Both the position numbers and the translations under genes were made by a program. DNA of 64,000 bases from Bacteroidota bacterium (GTDB lineage Bacteria > Bacteroidota > Bacteroidia > B-17B0 > Aurantibacillaceae), in contig JAAFIL010000001.1 in the NCBI GenBank assembly GCA_013297775.1, positions 205,025 through 269,024 of the forward strand, in the 5' to 3' direction. The notes beneath the pieces are model-generated. The model worked only from the letters and a program-made list of their open reading frames with translations, made no database searches and was not told the origin of the DNA. Shown here in pieces: positions 26,821-35,666 of this stretch; position 1 is the stretch's first letter, and every line of letters begins with the position of its first letter.

Positions 26821-28680
26821 TTAAGAAATAAGGTGTGCGTTAATAACACACCACGCTTTAGTTGCTAATGCGGGAGTCCAAGTTTTTGTTGTGGTCAAAT
26901 GCGTGTATTCTTTGGCTAAAGTTTTTCCATCCCAATAGGGCGATGTTATAAACTTCTGACTAGATACAGTATCTAATATAAATACCGAAAGACTGGTATT
27001 GAGCCAGTTGGCAGTGGGTGCAGCCAATCCAATTTTTGTTTTACGTTGTAAAATTTCGTTAGGCACAATACCTTTCATCGCATCTCTTAAAATACGTTTG
27101 GTAAATCCGTTTCCTATTTTAGAAGAGAGTGGCAACGACCATACATATTCTACCAACTTATAATCCATCATGGGCATTCGTATCTCAATAGAGTTTTGCA
27201 TGGCCGCTCTATCAAAATCACGAAGGTTATAAGGTAAATCGGTGTATTGAAATTGTTTATACAATTGTTGTGTGGCGTGCCCTTTAATAGCTTTAGGAAT
27301 ACTATAAGGCGATGGCTTAGGTTTAAGAAATGCTTTTAGTTTATTTTTTAATGAAGGCTTAAATTTTTTTGCTATGGCCAAAACGCTTTGGTTTAAGGTA
27401 TCTATTTCGCTTTTGGAAGCAGTATCTTTAGCCATTAAAATATAAAGTTCCGCTAGTTCGTTGGCATTGATTTCATGTTGCAAATGCGCTTCAAATAATA
27501 CTTGATACACTGACGAACGATAGCCAAACATCAACTCATCGCCTGCATGACCATCTAACGAAACCGTAATACCATTTAAGCGCATGGCTTTATACACCTC
27601 GGTTAAAGAAACTAGTGGCGTACCTATAATATTATCAAACAGTTGAGTGGTACTAACAATTTCATCAACTAAATGTGCATGATTATTTTCAATAATTTTA
27701 ACGTCGGCATTAAGTTGGTGTTGAATCAATTTTACAAATTGGGCTTCATCCAATTCGGTTCCCGGAAAACTAATCGAAAACGCTTGCTGCCAGTTACTAG
27801 GTAATCTCTCTTCGTTAAAATTTTGTTTTGCTAGATGTTGTATGGTACAAAATACCGACGAAGAGTCAACACCACCGCTTAATGCAGAGGCTACCGACAC
27901 ATCACTCCGCAAACGTAACTTACACGCTTCTAAAAATAAATGTTTAAATGCCTCCACTTGTTGTGCATAAGGCGTTGTAATTTCTTTAATATTATTTTCT
28001 AAAAAATACCATTGCTTTGTGGTGATGCCAGATTTAGTAATGCGTGCGCTATGCCCCGCTTTTAGTTGCTGGATGTTATTAAATAGTGTTTTGCCAGTTG
28101 GCTCTAATAAACCAGGCGAGTGAATAGAATAGATGAAATTTTCGTGATTTATTTCTCTATCAAAGCCTTGTAAGTGCTTAAAGGCAATAGTTTCAGAAGC
28201 AAAGGCAAATAATTTATTTGGAATATAAATGTAATGTAATGGCTTTACACCAAACCTATCGCGAGCTAAAAATAATTCGTTTTGCTCAGTATTATAAATA
28301 GCCAAAGCAAACATGCCGTTAAATTTATGAAGGCAAGCTTCGCCCCAAGTTTTATACGCCGCTATAATAACTTCAGTATCTGAGGTTGATTTGAACGTGT
28401 AACCCAACTGTTGCAATTCGTGTTTAATTTCTAAAAAATTGTAAACTTCGCCATTGTAAGTCATCCACAAATTGGTATTTACTAAATTCATGGGTTGCTT
28501 ACCGTCTTCACTTAAATCGAGTATAGATAAACGCCTGTGTCCAAGTGCTAAGTTCGCATCGTCAAATAGTTGATAGCCTACGCCATCTGGCCCTCGGTGC
28601 TGCATGCTGTTAGTAAATGCCTCAATAGCAAGCGCATTTATTTTTTTATCAAATTGCCATATCCCAGCTATGCCACACAT
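26821..28680 (-). CDS. asnB: AsnB-type glutamine-dependent amidotransferase (copy 1)
   Basis: The 619-residue protein has an N-terminal glutaminase domain with nucleophile Cys2 (MCGIAG), the HRGPDG loop, YNGEVYN and SDTEV, all intact. The C-terminal synthetase domain has the ATP PP-loop SGGVDSS (268-274) and LDGHAGDELMFGYR. It hydrolyses glutamine and passes ammonia to an ATP-activated carboxylate. In polysaccharide loci, relatives such as WbpS amidate uronic acids, so a role in sugar amidation is more likely than asparagine synthesis. It sits between WbpG and a glycosyltransferase and overlaps the latter's stop by 13 bp. Four such genes occur in this locus. Confidence 0.92.
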   Translation of the reverse strand: MCGIAGIWQFDKKINALAIEAFTNSMQHRGPDGVGYQLFDDANLALGHRRLSILDLSEDGKQPMNLVNTNLWMTYNGEVYNFLEIKHELQQLGYTFKSTSDTEVIIAAYKTWGEACLHKFNGMFALAIYNTEQNELFLARDRFGVKPLHYIYIPNKLFAFASETIAFKHLQGFDREINHENFIYSIHSPGLLEPTGKTLFNNIQQLKAGHSARITKSGITTKQWYFLENNIKEITTPYAQQVEAFKHLFLEACKLRLRSDVSVASALSGGVDSSSVFCTIQHLAKQNFNEERLPSNWQQAFSISFPGTELDEAQFVKLIQHQLNADVKIIENNHAHLVDEIVSTTQLFDNIIGTPLVSLTEVYKAMRLNGITVSLDGHAGDELMFGYRSSVYQVLFEAHLQHEINANELAELYILMAKDTASKSEIDTLNQSVLAIAKKFKPSLKNKLKAFLKPKPSPYSIPKAIKGHATQQLYKQFQYTDLPYNLRDFDRAAMQNSIEIRMPMMDYKLVEYVWSLPLSSKIGNGFTKRILRDAMKGIVPNEILQRKTKIGLAAPTANWLNTSLSVFILDTVSSQKFITSPYWDGKTLAKEYTHLTTTKTWTPALATKAWCVINAHLIS

Positions 28681-29846
28681 AAAATTTTGTTTACCGTATC
28701 AAAAATCTTTTTTTGTTCAGATTCATCGTTTATCTCAACAGCAGCTTTATTAGCATTATGTTTAAAGCGTATCATATCTTGTTTTGTAATAGATAAAATA
28801 GTTTTTGCAAATTCTTCAGGCGTATAATCTTTAGAAACTAAACCTAAATCATACTCTTCTACAATGGCTTTCATTTCTGGGTTAGGCGAAACCACTGTTG
28901 CCAAACGCGCTTGAATAAATTCAAACAATTTATTAGGCAACGCATTTAAGTAATTAAAATTTACGGGTGGTAATAAAAACAAACCTATGTCGTAACTATT
29001 AATGAAAGGTATAATATTTTTAGTTTCTACAGGTGCAATAAATCGAATACGGCTATCGTTTTTTGCTAATTCAATAAGTTGAGGGTAAACCATTGTATCT
29101 GGAACTAACATTAAATCTAATTTATAATGTTCAGGCAAAAATTTTAATACTTCAATGGTAAGCTCTAAATGCCGAGAGGCATTGCAAATACCATGGTGTA
29201 TCATTCTAATTTCTTTGGCATTATTGAATATAGGTTCAATATCAAAAAAGGGTTTGGTATTACGAATAAGTATTTGATTTTTTAATCCAAATTCGGTTTC
29301 ATATTTTTTAATAATGCTGTTGCAAACAACAAAATAGGCATTTGCTTGTGAGGCATAGAGTCGTAATAATTTTTCGTAACGGGGTTTTATATTTTGTAAC
29401 CAATACTTAGTGTCTTCAAATTCTAGCGGATAATATTCGTGCATATTAATTATAAAAGGAATATTATTTTTCTTTAATTCATCTACAACCCAATCTAGTT
29501 CATTTAATCCGTGCGCAATCACTAAACTTGGCTTAATTTCTGTAAGAATTTTTGCATTTTGTAGTTTGCTTAGTAATTCATTCTTTGAATTTTTATTTTG
29601 CTTTAACCGTATGTATAATTTTACAAAAGCACTTATTGGTTTTCTAATTATAGCTATCCAATTCAAATGAAATGTAACTTTTGGAATTGGCTGCGGTGTA
29701 AAGAGTGCATAAAATTTATAAGGTAATGTACTATTGTTTCCAAATAATTCTATGTTAAAATTATCTTTTAACGCTTTAATTTGGGTGAGTACTCGCGGCT
29801 GACTTTGCAAAGTACCATCACACACTATTACAATTTTTTTTTTCAA
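28668..29846 (-). CDS. Glycosyltransferase, GT-B fold, probable TTG start
   Basis: The TTG at 29844-29846 overlaps the upstream stop as TTGA and gives MKKKIVIVCDGTLQSQPRVL, a normal glycosyltransferase N-terminus (392 residues). An ATG at 29894 would add 16 residues and overlap the upstream asnB by 52 bp; it cannot be excluded. The body shows VIAHGLNELDW, INMHEYYPLEFED (acceptor side) and, in the C-terminal domain, MIHHGICNASRHLELTIEVL, DIGLFLLPPVNFNYLNALPN and KLFEFIQARLATVVSPNPEM. The FEF/E pattern fits GT4-like enzymes. Donor and linkage are unknown. It lies between two asnB copies. Confidence 0.82.
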   Translation of the reverse strand: MKKKIVIVCDGTLQSQPRVLTQIKALKDNFNIELFGNNSTLPYKFYALFTPQPIPKVTFHLNWIAIIRKPISAFVKLYIRLKQNKNSKNELLSKLQNAKILTEIKPSLVIAHGLNELDWVVDELKKNNIPFIINMHEYYPLEFEDTKYWLQNIKPRYEKLLRLYASQANAYFVVCNSIIKKYETEFGLKNQILIRNTKPFFDIEPIFNNAKEIRMIHHGICNASRHLELTIEVLKFLPEHYKLDLMLVPDTMVYPQLIELAKNDSRIRFIAPVETKNIIPFINSYDIGLFLLPPVNFNYLNALPNKLFEFIQARLATVVSPNPEMKAIVEEYDLGLVSKDYTPEEFAKTILSITKQDMIRFKHNANKAAVEINDESEQKKIFDTVNKILCVA

Positions 29847-31738
29847 GGTGTTGCGTGCAATAAAGCTGCTATGTTTAAAACTTGCCAATCCCATTGCCGT
29901 TCTTTTAAACTAAGCGCATTTAATATCTTGTGATTTATTAAAGTATGATAGGCATTCACGATTTGAGCTTCGATTTTTGGATTTTGCATCCACTTAGTTT
30001 GTGGCGGCTCATATCCTATCTTATCAACACGGCGTTCAATCTCTGGTGGTAAAATACCGTGCATGGCATCTCTTAAAAGTGCTTTTGTCCAACCTCCTTT
30101 TATTTTATACGATGCTGGTAAGGCAAATAAAAACTCTACTAAATCTTTACTCAAAAATGGTAAACGCACCTCGCGGCTTTGAGCCATGGCGTTTCTATCA
30201 CTAAAGCGTAACAAATCCTCTAAATTATTAATTTGAAATGAATGGCTTAAATATTCGTTCAACGATAACTTACGAAATGTAAAATCGTACTTTTTTTCAG
30301 CCTGTATTTTTTCAAAAAAAGAAGGATGATAATACCTCGGTAAAGGCATGTTGTATTTAATGCGCTCGTATTTTTTTGAGTAGATTAATTTATAAATAGG
30401 TCTAATAGCCGTTTTAAATTTTTCGATTACTGTTGTTGTATTACTAGTTACTGGTGCTTGCAAAGTCTGCTTGTATTCAAAATGTTCATTAAATTTTAAA
30501 TGTGGGTGTATAGCTTTCATACTTTCCATTTCGGATTGAAAAAGCGTGGGACTAGTAGCAACTAGTTCTTTTAAATAAAACGGTAAGTAATACTCATAGC
30601 CAGCCAACAACTCATCTGCACCTTGTCCATCTAATAAAACAACCACGTTTTGTTTTTTGGCTTCTTGCATGACGCAGTATTGTGCGTAAATACTTGCTGA
30701 TGGAAATGGCTCATCTTGATAATACAATAATTCTTGAAGATCAGTTATAAAACCCTCTTCGTTTGGCCAAATGTGGTACGGTGTAACTTTATTTTGATTT
30801 AATATATAGTCAATAAATTTTCCTTCATCTCTGCTAAAGTTTTCAAACCGCGCAGAAAATGTTTTTTGAGTGATGTCTTGTTCTTTATATAATTTTTGAA
30901 TAGAACAAACAATACTCGAACTATCTAATCCACCTGAAAGACTCGAACCCACTGGTACATCACTGCGCATGCGTTGTTGTATGGATTTAAAAAATAATTC
31001 TCTAAATTTTTCAACTGCTGCTTCATAAGTGATAACTACTTTTTTTTCTAAATCAATTTTCCAATACAACTCTTCTTTAATAGTAAGGTTTGCATCTACT
31101 ATCACAAAAGAAGCTTTAGGTAATTTATTTATTTTTTCATAAAAAGTTTCGTGAGCATTTTTGGGGTTAGTTAACGCATAAGGATTTTCAAAATAATTAT
31201 ACAGTTGTCTATTATTGAATGTAGTAGAGATTCCTGCCTTAAACAACTGCTTAATTTCTGATCCAAAAATAAAATATTGGTTGGGAGAATACGCGTAATA
31301 GAATGGTTTTTCGCCAAAGCGATCTCTAGCACAAAAAATAGTTTTATCAACGTTATCATATATAGCAAAAGCAAACATCCCATCTAATAAATCAAGGCAC
31401 TTTTCTTTGTGTTTAGAATAGAGTGCCAATAGAACTTCTGTATCTGTATAAGATGTGAAACTATACCCTTCGTTCATCAATGTTTCTCTCAATTCCACAT
31501 AATTATATATTTCGCCATTGTATGTAATAGTGTAGCGTTGGTTATAGTGCATGGGCTGCTTACCTGCATCGCTTAAATCAATAATAGAAAGTCGCCTATG
31601 CCCAAACCCTACTGTTTCCTCAACATTGAGCCAATGCCCTTCTCCATCAGGACCTCGGTGTGCAATAACATCGGTCATCTTTTTTAAGATGTCTCTATCT
31701 ATTTTTGTATGCGATATAATGCCTGCAATGCCACACAT
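29843..31738 (-). CDS. asnB: AsnB-type glutamine-dependent amidotransferase (copy 2)
   Basis: The 631-residue protein has Cys2 (MCGIAG), AHRGPDGEGHW, TYNGEIYNY, YTDTEV, and PP-loop SGGLDSS (268-274), with VVLLDGQGADELLAGYEYYL in the synthetase domain. All catalytic motifs are present. It is more divergent from copies 1, 3 and 4 than a recent duplicate would be, judging from the inserts after residue 380, so the copies probably act on different substrates. It is cotranscribed with the SDR gene upstream (6-bp gap) and with a glycosyltransferase downstream (TTGA overlap). As for copy 1, amidation of a sugar acid is the favoured role. Confidence 0.92.
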   Translation of the reverse strand: MCGIAGIISHTKIDRDILKKMTDVIAHRGPDGEGHWLNVEETVGFGHRRLSIIDLSDAGKQPMHYNQRYTITYNGEIYNYVELRETLMNEGYSFTSYTDTEVLLALYSKHKEKCLDLLDGMFAFAIYDNVDKTIFCARDRFGEKPFYYAYSPNQYFIFGSEIKQLFKAGISTTFNNRQLYNYFENPYALTNPKNAHETFYEKINKLPKASFVIVDANLTIKEELYWKIDLEKKVVITYEAAVEKFRELFFKSIQQRMRSDVPVGSSLSGGLDSSSIVCSIQKLYKEQDITQKTFSARFENFSRDEGKFIDYILNQNKVTPYHIWPNEEGFITDLQELLYYQDEPFPSASIYAQYCVMQEAKKQNVVVLLDGQGADELLAGYEYYLPFYLKELVATSPTLFQSEMESMKAIHPHLKFNEHFEYKQTLQAPVTSNTTTVIEKFKTAIRPIYKLIYSKKYERIKYNMPLPRYYHPSFFEKIQAEKKYDFTFRKLSLNEYLSHSFQINNLEDLLRFSDRNAMAQSREVRLPFLSKDLVEFLFALPASYKIKGGWTKALLRDAMHGILPPEIERRVDKIGYEPPQTKWMQNPKIEAQIVNAYHTLINHKILNALSLKERQWDWQVLNIAALLHATP

Positions 31739-31744
31739 AATTAT

Positions 31745-32800
31745 TTAATGTGAAAGGTGTTGTTCATGCTTTTGCATGGTGGCTTCAATGCGTGCCAAGT
31801 TTTCTTTTGTCCAACTTACTACTTTTTGTAAGCCTTCTTTATAATCTACCTCCGCTTTAAAGCCAATTTCTTTTTCTGATTTTTCGGTGCTGCCATAGCG
31901 TTTGCCCGAATTATCCCAAGCGCGTTTTGGCAACAGTTCTACTTTAGAAGTGCTACCTGCTGTTTCAACAATGGACGTTGCCCATTCGGCAATGGTTATG
32001 TCTTTCCCACTAGCTAGGTTATATACTTCGCCCGCTTTGCCATTTAAAGCACAGGCTATTAAACCTCTGCAAATATCATCCACATAAATAAAGTCGCGAG
32101 AGGCTACACCACCATTTTCAAGTGGTAAATTAATATTTTTTATGGCTTTATAAATAAACGTTGGAGTTACATTACGCCATACTGTTGCTGGTGTACCACG
32201 CCATTGCCCAGCACCAAGTACCTCGCCTGGACCGTAAACATTTTGAAAACGCGCGCGCACCGTTGGCAATTGATGTTGGTTAAAATAATATACTGCATAA
32301 AATTCGCCAATAATTTTTGAAATGGAATAAGGCGAATCGTGCTTAATACTGGTAAACTCTTGTTCAGTAGTAGCTTTGGCTTCATCAAATGTTTTTTCGG
32401 CAACCGAGCAACCCGCTGATGAATACACTAATTTCTTTAAACTATTAAATTGCTTTACCCAATCCATTAAGCGCAAGGTGGTGTAAGTATTATTGGCATG
32501 GTCGGCTAAGGGGTCGTGTATAGAGCTTTGATTACCATGGTAAGTAGCCAAATGAAAAATATAATCTACATCATCTTTTATTTGCTCCAACACATGTTGT
32601 TCTGCAATTGAACCATGTATAAACGTTAAGCGTTCATTATCAAGTGGTAAATTTTCTTTTTCGGCACTCATTAAATTATCAATAACTGTTATGTGTGTGG
32701 ATGGGTTATTTTGTAAAATCATTTTTACAAGATTACTGCCTACGAAGCCTGCACCGCCTACTACTATTACCTTTGAAGTATTAAATTTTGTTTGGAACAT
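31745..32800 (-). CDS. NAD-dependent epimerase/dehydratase (extended SDR)
   Basis: The 351-residue protein has the Rossmann NAD site VVGGAGFVGSNLV (about residues 12-24), DNLMSAEKENLP, and the catalytic YSISK (Y-x3-K) with a nearby SSAGCSV. It also has GRxxxRDFIYVDDI-like blocks (SRDFIYVDDICRGL) and YNLASGKDITI. The family interconverts or dehydrates nucleotide sugars. Sequence order and length are like UDP-glucose 4-epimerase/4,6-dehydratase relatives, but no diagnostic dehydratase triad (D-E after S/T) is seen, so an epimerase is more likely. The substrate is unknown. Confidence 0.82.
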   Translation of the reverse strand: MFQTKFNTSKVIVVGGAGFVGSNLVKMILQNNPSTHITVIDNLMSAEKENLPLDNERLTFIHGSIAEQHVLEQIKDDVDYIFHLATYHGNQSSIHDPLADHANNTYTTLRLMDWVKQFNSLKKLVYSSAGCSVAEKTFDEAKATTEQEFTSIKHDSPYSISKIIGEFYAVYYFNQHQLPTVRARFQNVYGPGEVLGAGQWRGTPATVWRNVTPTFIYKAIKNINLPLENGGVASRDFIYVDDICRGLIACALNGKAGEVYNLASGKDITIAEWATSIVETAGSTSKVELLPKRAWDNSGKRYGSTEKSEKEIGFKAEVDYKEGLQKVVSWTKENLARIEATMQKHEQHLSH

Positions 32801-32841
32801 TTTTTATTTTTTGAAATGATTTAAAGTATGCTTAAATAACC

Positions 32842-33777
32842 TTACTGCTTTGATGAGGCTAAATGACTGTAAATATCTGTTACACCAAATTTATCATACC
32901 ATTCTAGCTGACGTTTTATGGTTTGCTTAAAGTTATATTTAGCTTTCCAACTGAATATTTTTTCGGTATAAGAAGCGTCTAACACAACCTCTCTCACATC
33001 ATCGGTGCCTACAGGAACAATGGGTACTTCGGGTGCATTAATATTTAGATGTGCTACCACCTCATCAAATACTTCTTTAATGGAGCTGCCTATACCTGTT
33101 GAAACATTGTATGCACCTGCTGGAAAATTATTATGAAGGATTGTATCTAACAAATCTAAAAAATCTTCCATGTCTAAAAAATCTCGAAGGCTATCACTGC
33201 AAAAGCAATTCTTTCCGTCTTTTAAACGCGTATAAAATGTAGGTATAGGCCCAATTGCCAAACGAGGCCCACAAATATTAGCCAAGCGTAACGATACAAC
33301 ATTTAAACCAGAATTTAATAAATAGTGTTCGCCTGCTGTTTTAGAAATGCCATAACTGGTAAAGGGTTTAGAGGGTGCTGTAATGGGTATAGGCGTTACA
33401 TCTGGTCGGCCATAATTTAAAGCTGTTTGAAAATTAATTATTTTTTGTACGCCATGTTCTAAACACGCTTTGGCTATATTAATTGAACCAATAATATTTG
33501 TTTCTGCATCTTCTATCCAGTTAGAGGGATCTTTATAAGCCGCTGCGCTATTAATAACAATGGTAGGTAAAAATTCTTTTACGAGTTGGTTTACTAAATC
33601 TGCATTAACAACCGAGCCTTCAACAACCTTTAAATTACTTAAAGCAGGAAGGTTTTCTCTTTTTCCTGTGGCAAAATTATCTAGTACAAGAATTTCGCAA
33701 TTGGTTATTATGTATTTATCAATGATGCTTGTGCCCAAACAACCCGCACCACCTGTTATAAAAATTTTTTGTTTCAT
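32842..33777 (-). CDS. NAD-dependent sugar epimerase/dehydratase (SDR)
   Basis: The 311-residue protein starts with IFITGGAGCLGTSIIDKY (NAD site) and has DNFATGKRENLP, YKDPSNWIEDAETNIIG, FQTALNYGRPDV and YGISKTAGEHYLL (Y-x3-K). It is clearly related to the SDR at 34724-35662: both share the YKDPxxW, FQTALxYG and DxxD segments. In both, the usual SSxxxYG block is replaced by FQTALxYG, which keeps a hydroxyl residue (T). The two enzymes flank a methyltransferase gene, suggesting a duplicated module for one sugar branch. Reaction and substrate cannot be fixed from sequence alone. Confidence 0.8.
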   Translation of the reverse strand: MKQKIFITGGAGCLGTSIIDKYIITNCEILVLDNFATGKRENLPALSNLKVVEGSVVNADLVNQLVKEFLPTIVINSAAAYKDPSNWIEDAETNIIGSINIAKACLEHGVQKIINFQTALNYGRPDVTPIPITAPSKPFTSYGISKTAGEHYLLNSGLNVVSLRLANICGPRLAIGPIPTFYTRLKDGKNCFCSDSLRDFLDMEDFLDLLDTILHNNFPAGAYNVSTGIGSSIKEVFDEVVAHLNINAPEVPIVPVGTDDVREVVLDASYTEKIFSWKAKYNFKQTIKRQLEWYDKFGVTDIYSHLASSKQ

Positions 33778-33778
33778 T

Positions 33779-34720
33779 TTATTTTTTTATAAATTCAAAT
33801 ACGGCATCAATGCCAGCAATATTGCCTTTATACAAAGGTCTTAATTGATCATCAAACGTTAACGCTTTTAAAAATTGACGATGTGTTTCTGCTAAACGTA
33901 ATTCTTTCATCGCTTTGTTTCGTTCTAACACCCAATCCATTTCATCGAGGCTAATGGCAGCACCTAAAAATTTTCCACTAAGTTTTGCTTGGCTGCCTAT
34001 TTCTAAAAATGCTTCTGGTGTGTAATTATTAGAAATAGGGCAAAACTCGCCATCGGTGCTGCGTTTAAAGGCTTCGTTTAAGGATAAATTACTATAAATA
34101 TTTTGTTTGATTTGTAAAATGTAAGGCACGTACAATTGTGTCCAAATACTATCATGATTGTAAACCATTATTCTTATAATGCCATTGGGTTTTAAAATAC
34201 GGCGAAATTCATTTAAAATTTCGGGCATATTAGGCGTGTGATGCAATACGCCCGAGGAGTGAATATAATCTATCGAATTATCTTCGATGGGCAATTTTTC
34301 TTTTTCTTTAATTAGTTTTACTTCTACATAAGAAGTGGCGTTATGCAAGGCTATTCGTTTCTTGGTTTCATCAAGCGATGAAGAAGAAACATCCATAGCA
34401 ATTATTTTTTTTGGCTTAGAGTATTCCGAAAAACCAACCACATCGTGCCCTGGGCCACAACCATAATCTAAAATAATTTTATCATCAAAGCCTGCGCAAG
34501 GCATTAATGTTTCGTAGTTGGGATATTGATCAAATCGCCAACGCATATATGCTAAAGACTCTTCACGTGTTTTAAAGGCGTGATGCCCTGTAACATTATA
34601 GGCCGTCCAATAATCTGCACTTGATTTACTATTGGCAAGAACGGCGTTATTTGGCTGCATTTCAACACTTCCGTTTAAAAGTATTTTTGCAGCGTATTTT
34701 ATTCTTGAACGAATGCTCAT
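33779..34720 (-). CDS. Class I SAM-dependent methyltransferase
   Basis: The 313-residue protein contains IILDYGCGPGHDVVGFSEY (motif I), IAMDVSSSSLDETKKR, IDYIHSSGVLHHTPNMPEIL (post-I and HH motif) and GIIRIMVYNHDSIWTQLY. This is a Methyltransf_11/25-type enzyme. The N-terminal ~60 residues, with NAVLANSKSSADYWTAYN and MRWRFDQYPNYE, form an added helical region. It lies between two paralogous SDR genes with 1-3 bp gaps, so the three are surely cotranscribed and may act on the same nucleotide sugar. The methyl acceptor is unknown. Confidence 0.83.
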   Translation of the reverse strand: MSIRSRIKYAAKILLNGSVEMQPNNAVLANSKSSADYWTAYNVTGHHAFKTREESLAYMRWRFDQYPNYETLMPCAGFDDKIILDYGCGPGHDVVGFSEYSKPKKIIAMDVSSSSLDETKKRIALHNATSYVEVKLIKEKEKLPIEDNSIDYIHSSGVLHHTPNMPEILNEFRRILKPNGIIRIMVYNHDSIWTQLYVPYILQIKQNIYSNLSLNEAFKRSTDGEFCPISNNYTPEAFLEIGSQAKLSGKFLGAAISLDEMDWVLERNKAMKELRLAETHRQFLKALTFDDQLRPLYKGNIAGIDAVFEFIKK

Positions 34721-34723
34721 TTT

Positions 34724-35662
34724 TTATTTTGATTTTTCAATTTTTAAGTGCGTGTACTCGCCTAAGGTACCGTGTACTTTAAAATAATCTATTGCTGCTT
34801 TAACTGTTTGTTTTAAAGGCGTAAATTCAATACTACCAAAATCTTGAAACGTGCGGCTAGGATCTAATAGAATTGATGGTGCATCATCTTCACCAATTAA
34901 CTTCATTTCGGCTTCGGGGTAAGGTGCAATGCCCATGGCTTCTACAACGGCATCGTATAATTCTTTAATGGGTACATCGGTTCCTGAAGAAAAGTGATAG
35001 GCGCCCTTTCCAACGCCATCACACGCTTTTACAACATTGTGTGCTAAATCCATCACATAAACAAAATCGCGACGGGCGTTGGTAACAAAACATTTTTTTC
35101 CATCTTTTAAACGTTGAAAGAAAATTGGTAATGGCCCACTTACATTACGTGGACCTACTACATTAGCTAAACGAAAGGTTACAAAATCTAAACCTGAAAT
35201 TTCTAAAAAATCTTCGTTAGCAGTTTTGGTAATGGCATAACTACTATTGGCTGGAAACTTTGGATGATCCAATCGAATGGGCTGTTGTAATGGTTTTACA
35301 CCATAACATAACGCTGTTTGAAAATAAATAAAACGCTTTACACCAAAAGTTTTAGCGGCATGTATTAAATTGCTTCCGCCCACGCAATTGGTTAAAGCAT
35401 CGTTATACCAATCGTTAGGGTCTTTGTACGATGCGGCCGTATGCACAATGGCATCGGGTTTAAATTCACTTACCAACTTATCAATTAAATTTTTATCGGC
35501 AATGGTATCTATTACAACGGTTAGGTTTGGATGCTCCGCCAAATGCTCTCTGCGCCCTGTTGCCAAATTATCTATGGCCAAAACTTTATCGCCTCTTTTT
35601 AATAATAATTCTGCCACGTGTGAGCCAACTTGCCCGCAGCCTCCTGATATTAATACATTCAT
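34724..35662 (-). CDS. NAD-dependent sugar epimerase/dehydratase (SDR)
   Basis: The 312-residue paralogue of the SDR at 32842-33777 has VLISGGCGQVGSHVAELLL as NAD site, DNLATGRREHL, YKDPNDWYNDALTNCVGG, YFQTALCYGVKPL, YAITKTANEDFL (catalytic Y and K) and RRDFVYVMDLAHNV. Conservation of the odd FQTALxYG block in both proteins argues for a shared ancestor and a shared substrate class. It starts 4 bp after the stop of asnB copy 3. A nucleotide-sugar epimerase is the default reading; the exact step is unknown. Confidence 0.8.
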   Translation of the reverse strand: MNVLISGGCGQVGSHVAELLLKRGDKVLAIDNLATGRREHLAEHPNLTVVIDTIADKNLIDKLVSEFKPDAIVHTAASYKDPNDWYNDALTNCVGGSNLIHAAKTFGVKRFIYFQTALCYGVKPLQQPIRLDHPKFPANSSYAITKTANEDFLEISGLDFVTFRLANVVGPRNVSGPLPIFFQRLKDGKKCFVTNARRDFVYVMDLAHNVVKACDGVGKGAYHFSSGTDVPIKELYDAVVEAMGIAPYPEAEMKLIGEDDAPSILLDPSRTFQDFGSIEFTPLKQTVKAAIDYFKVHGTLGEYTHLKIEKSK

Positions 35663-35666
35663 GTGT

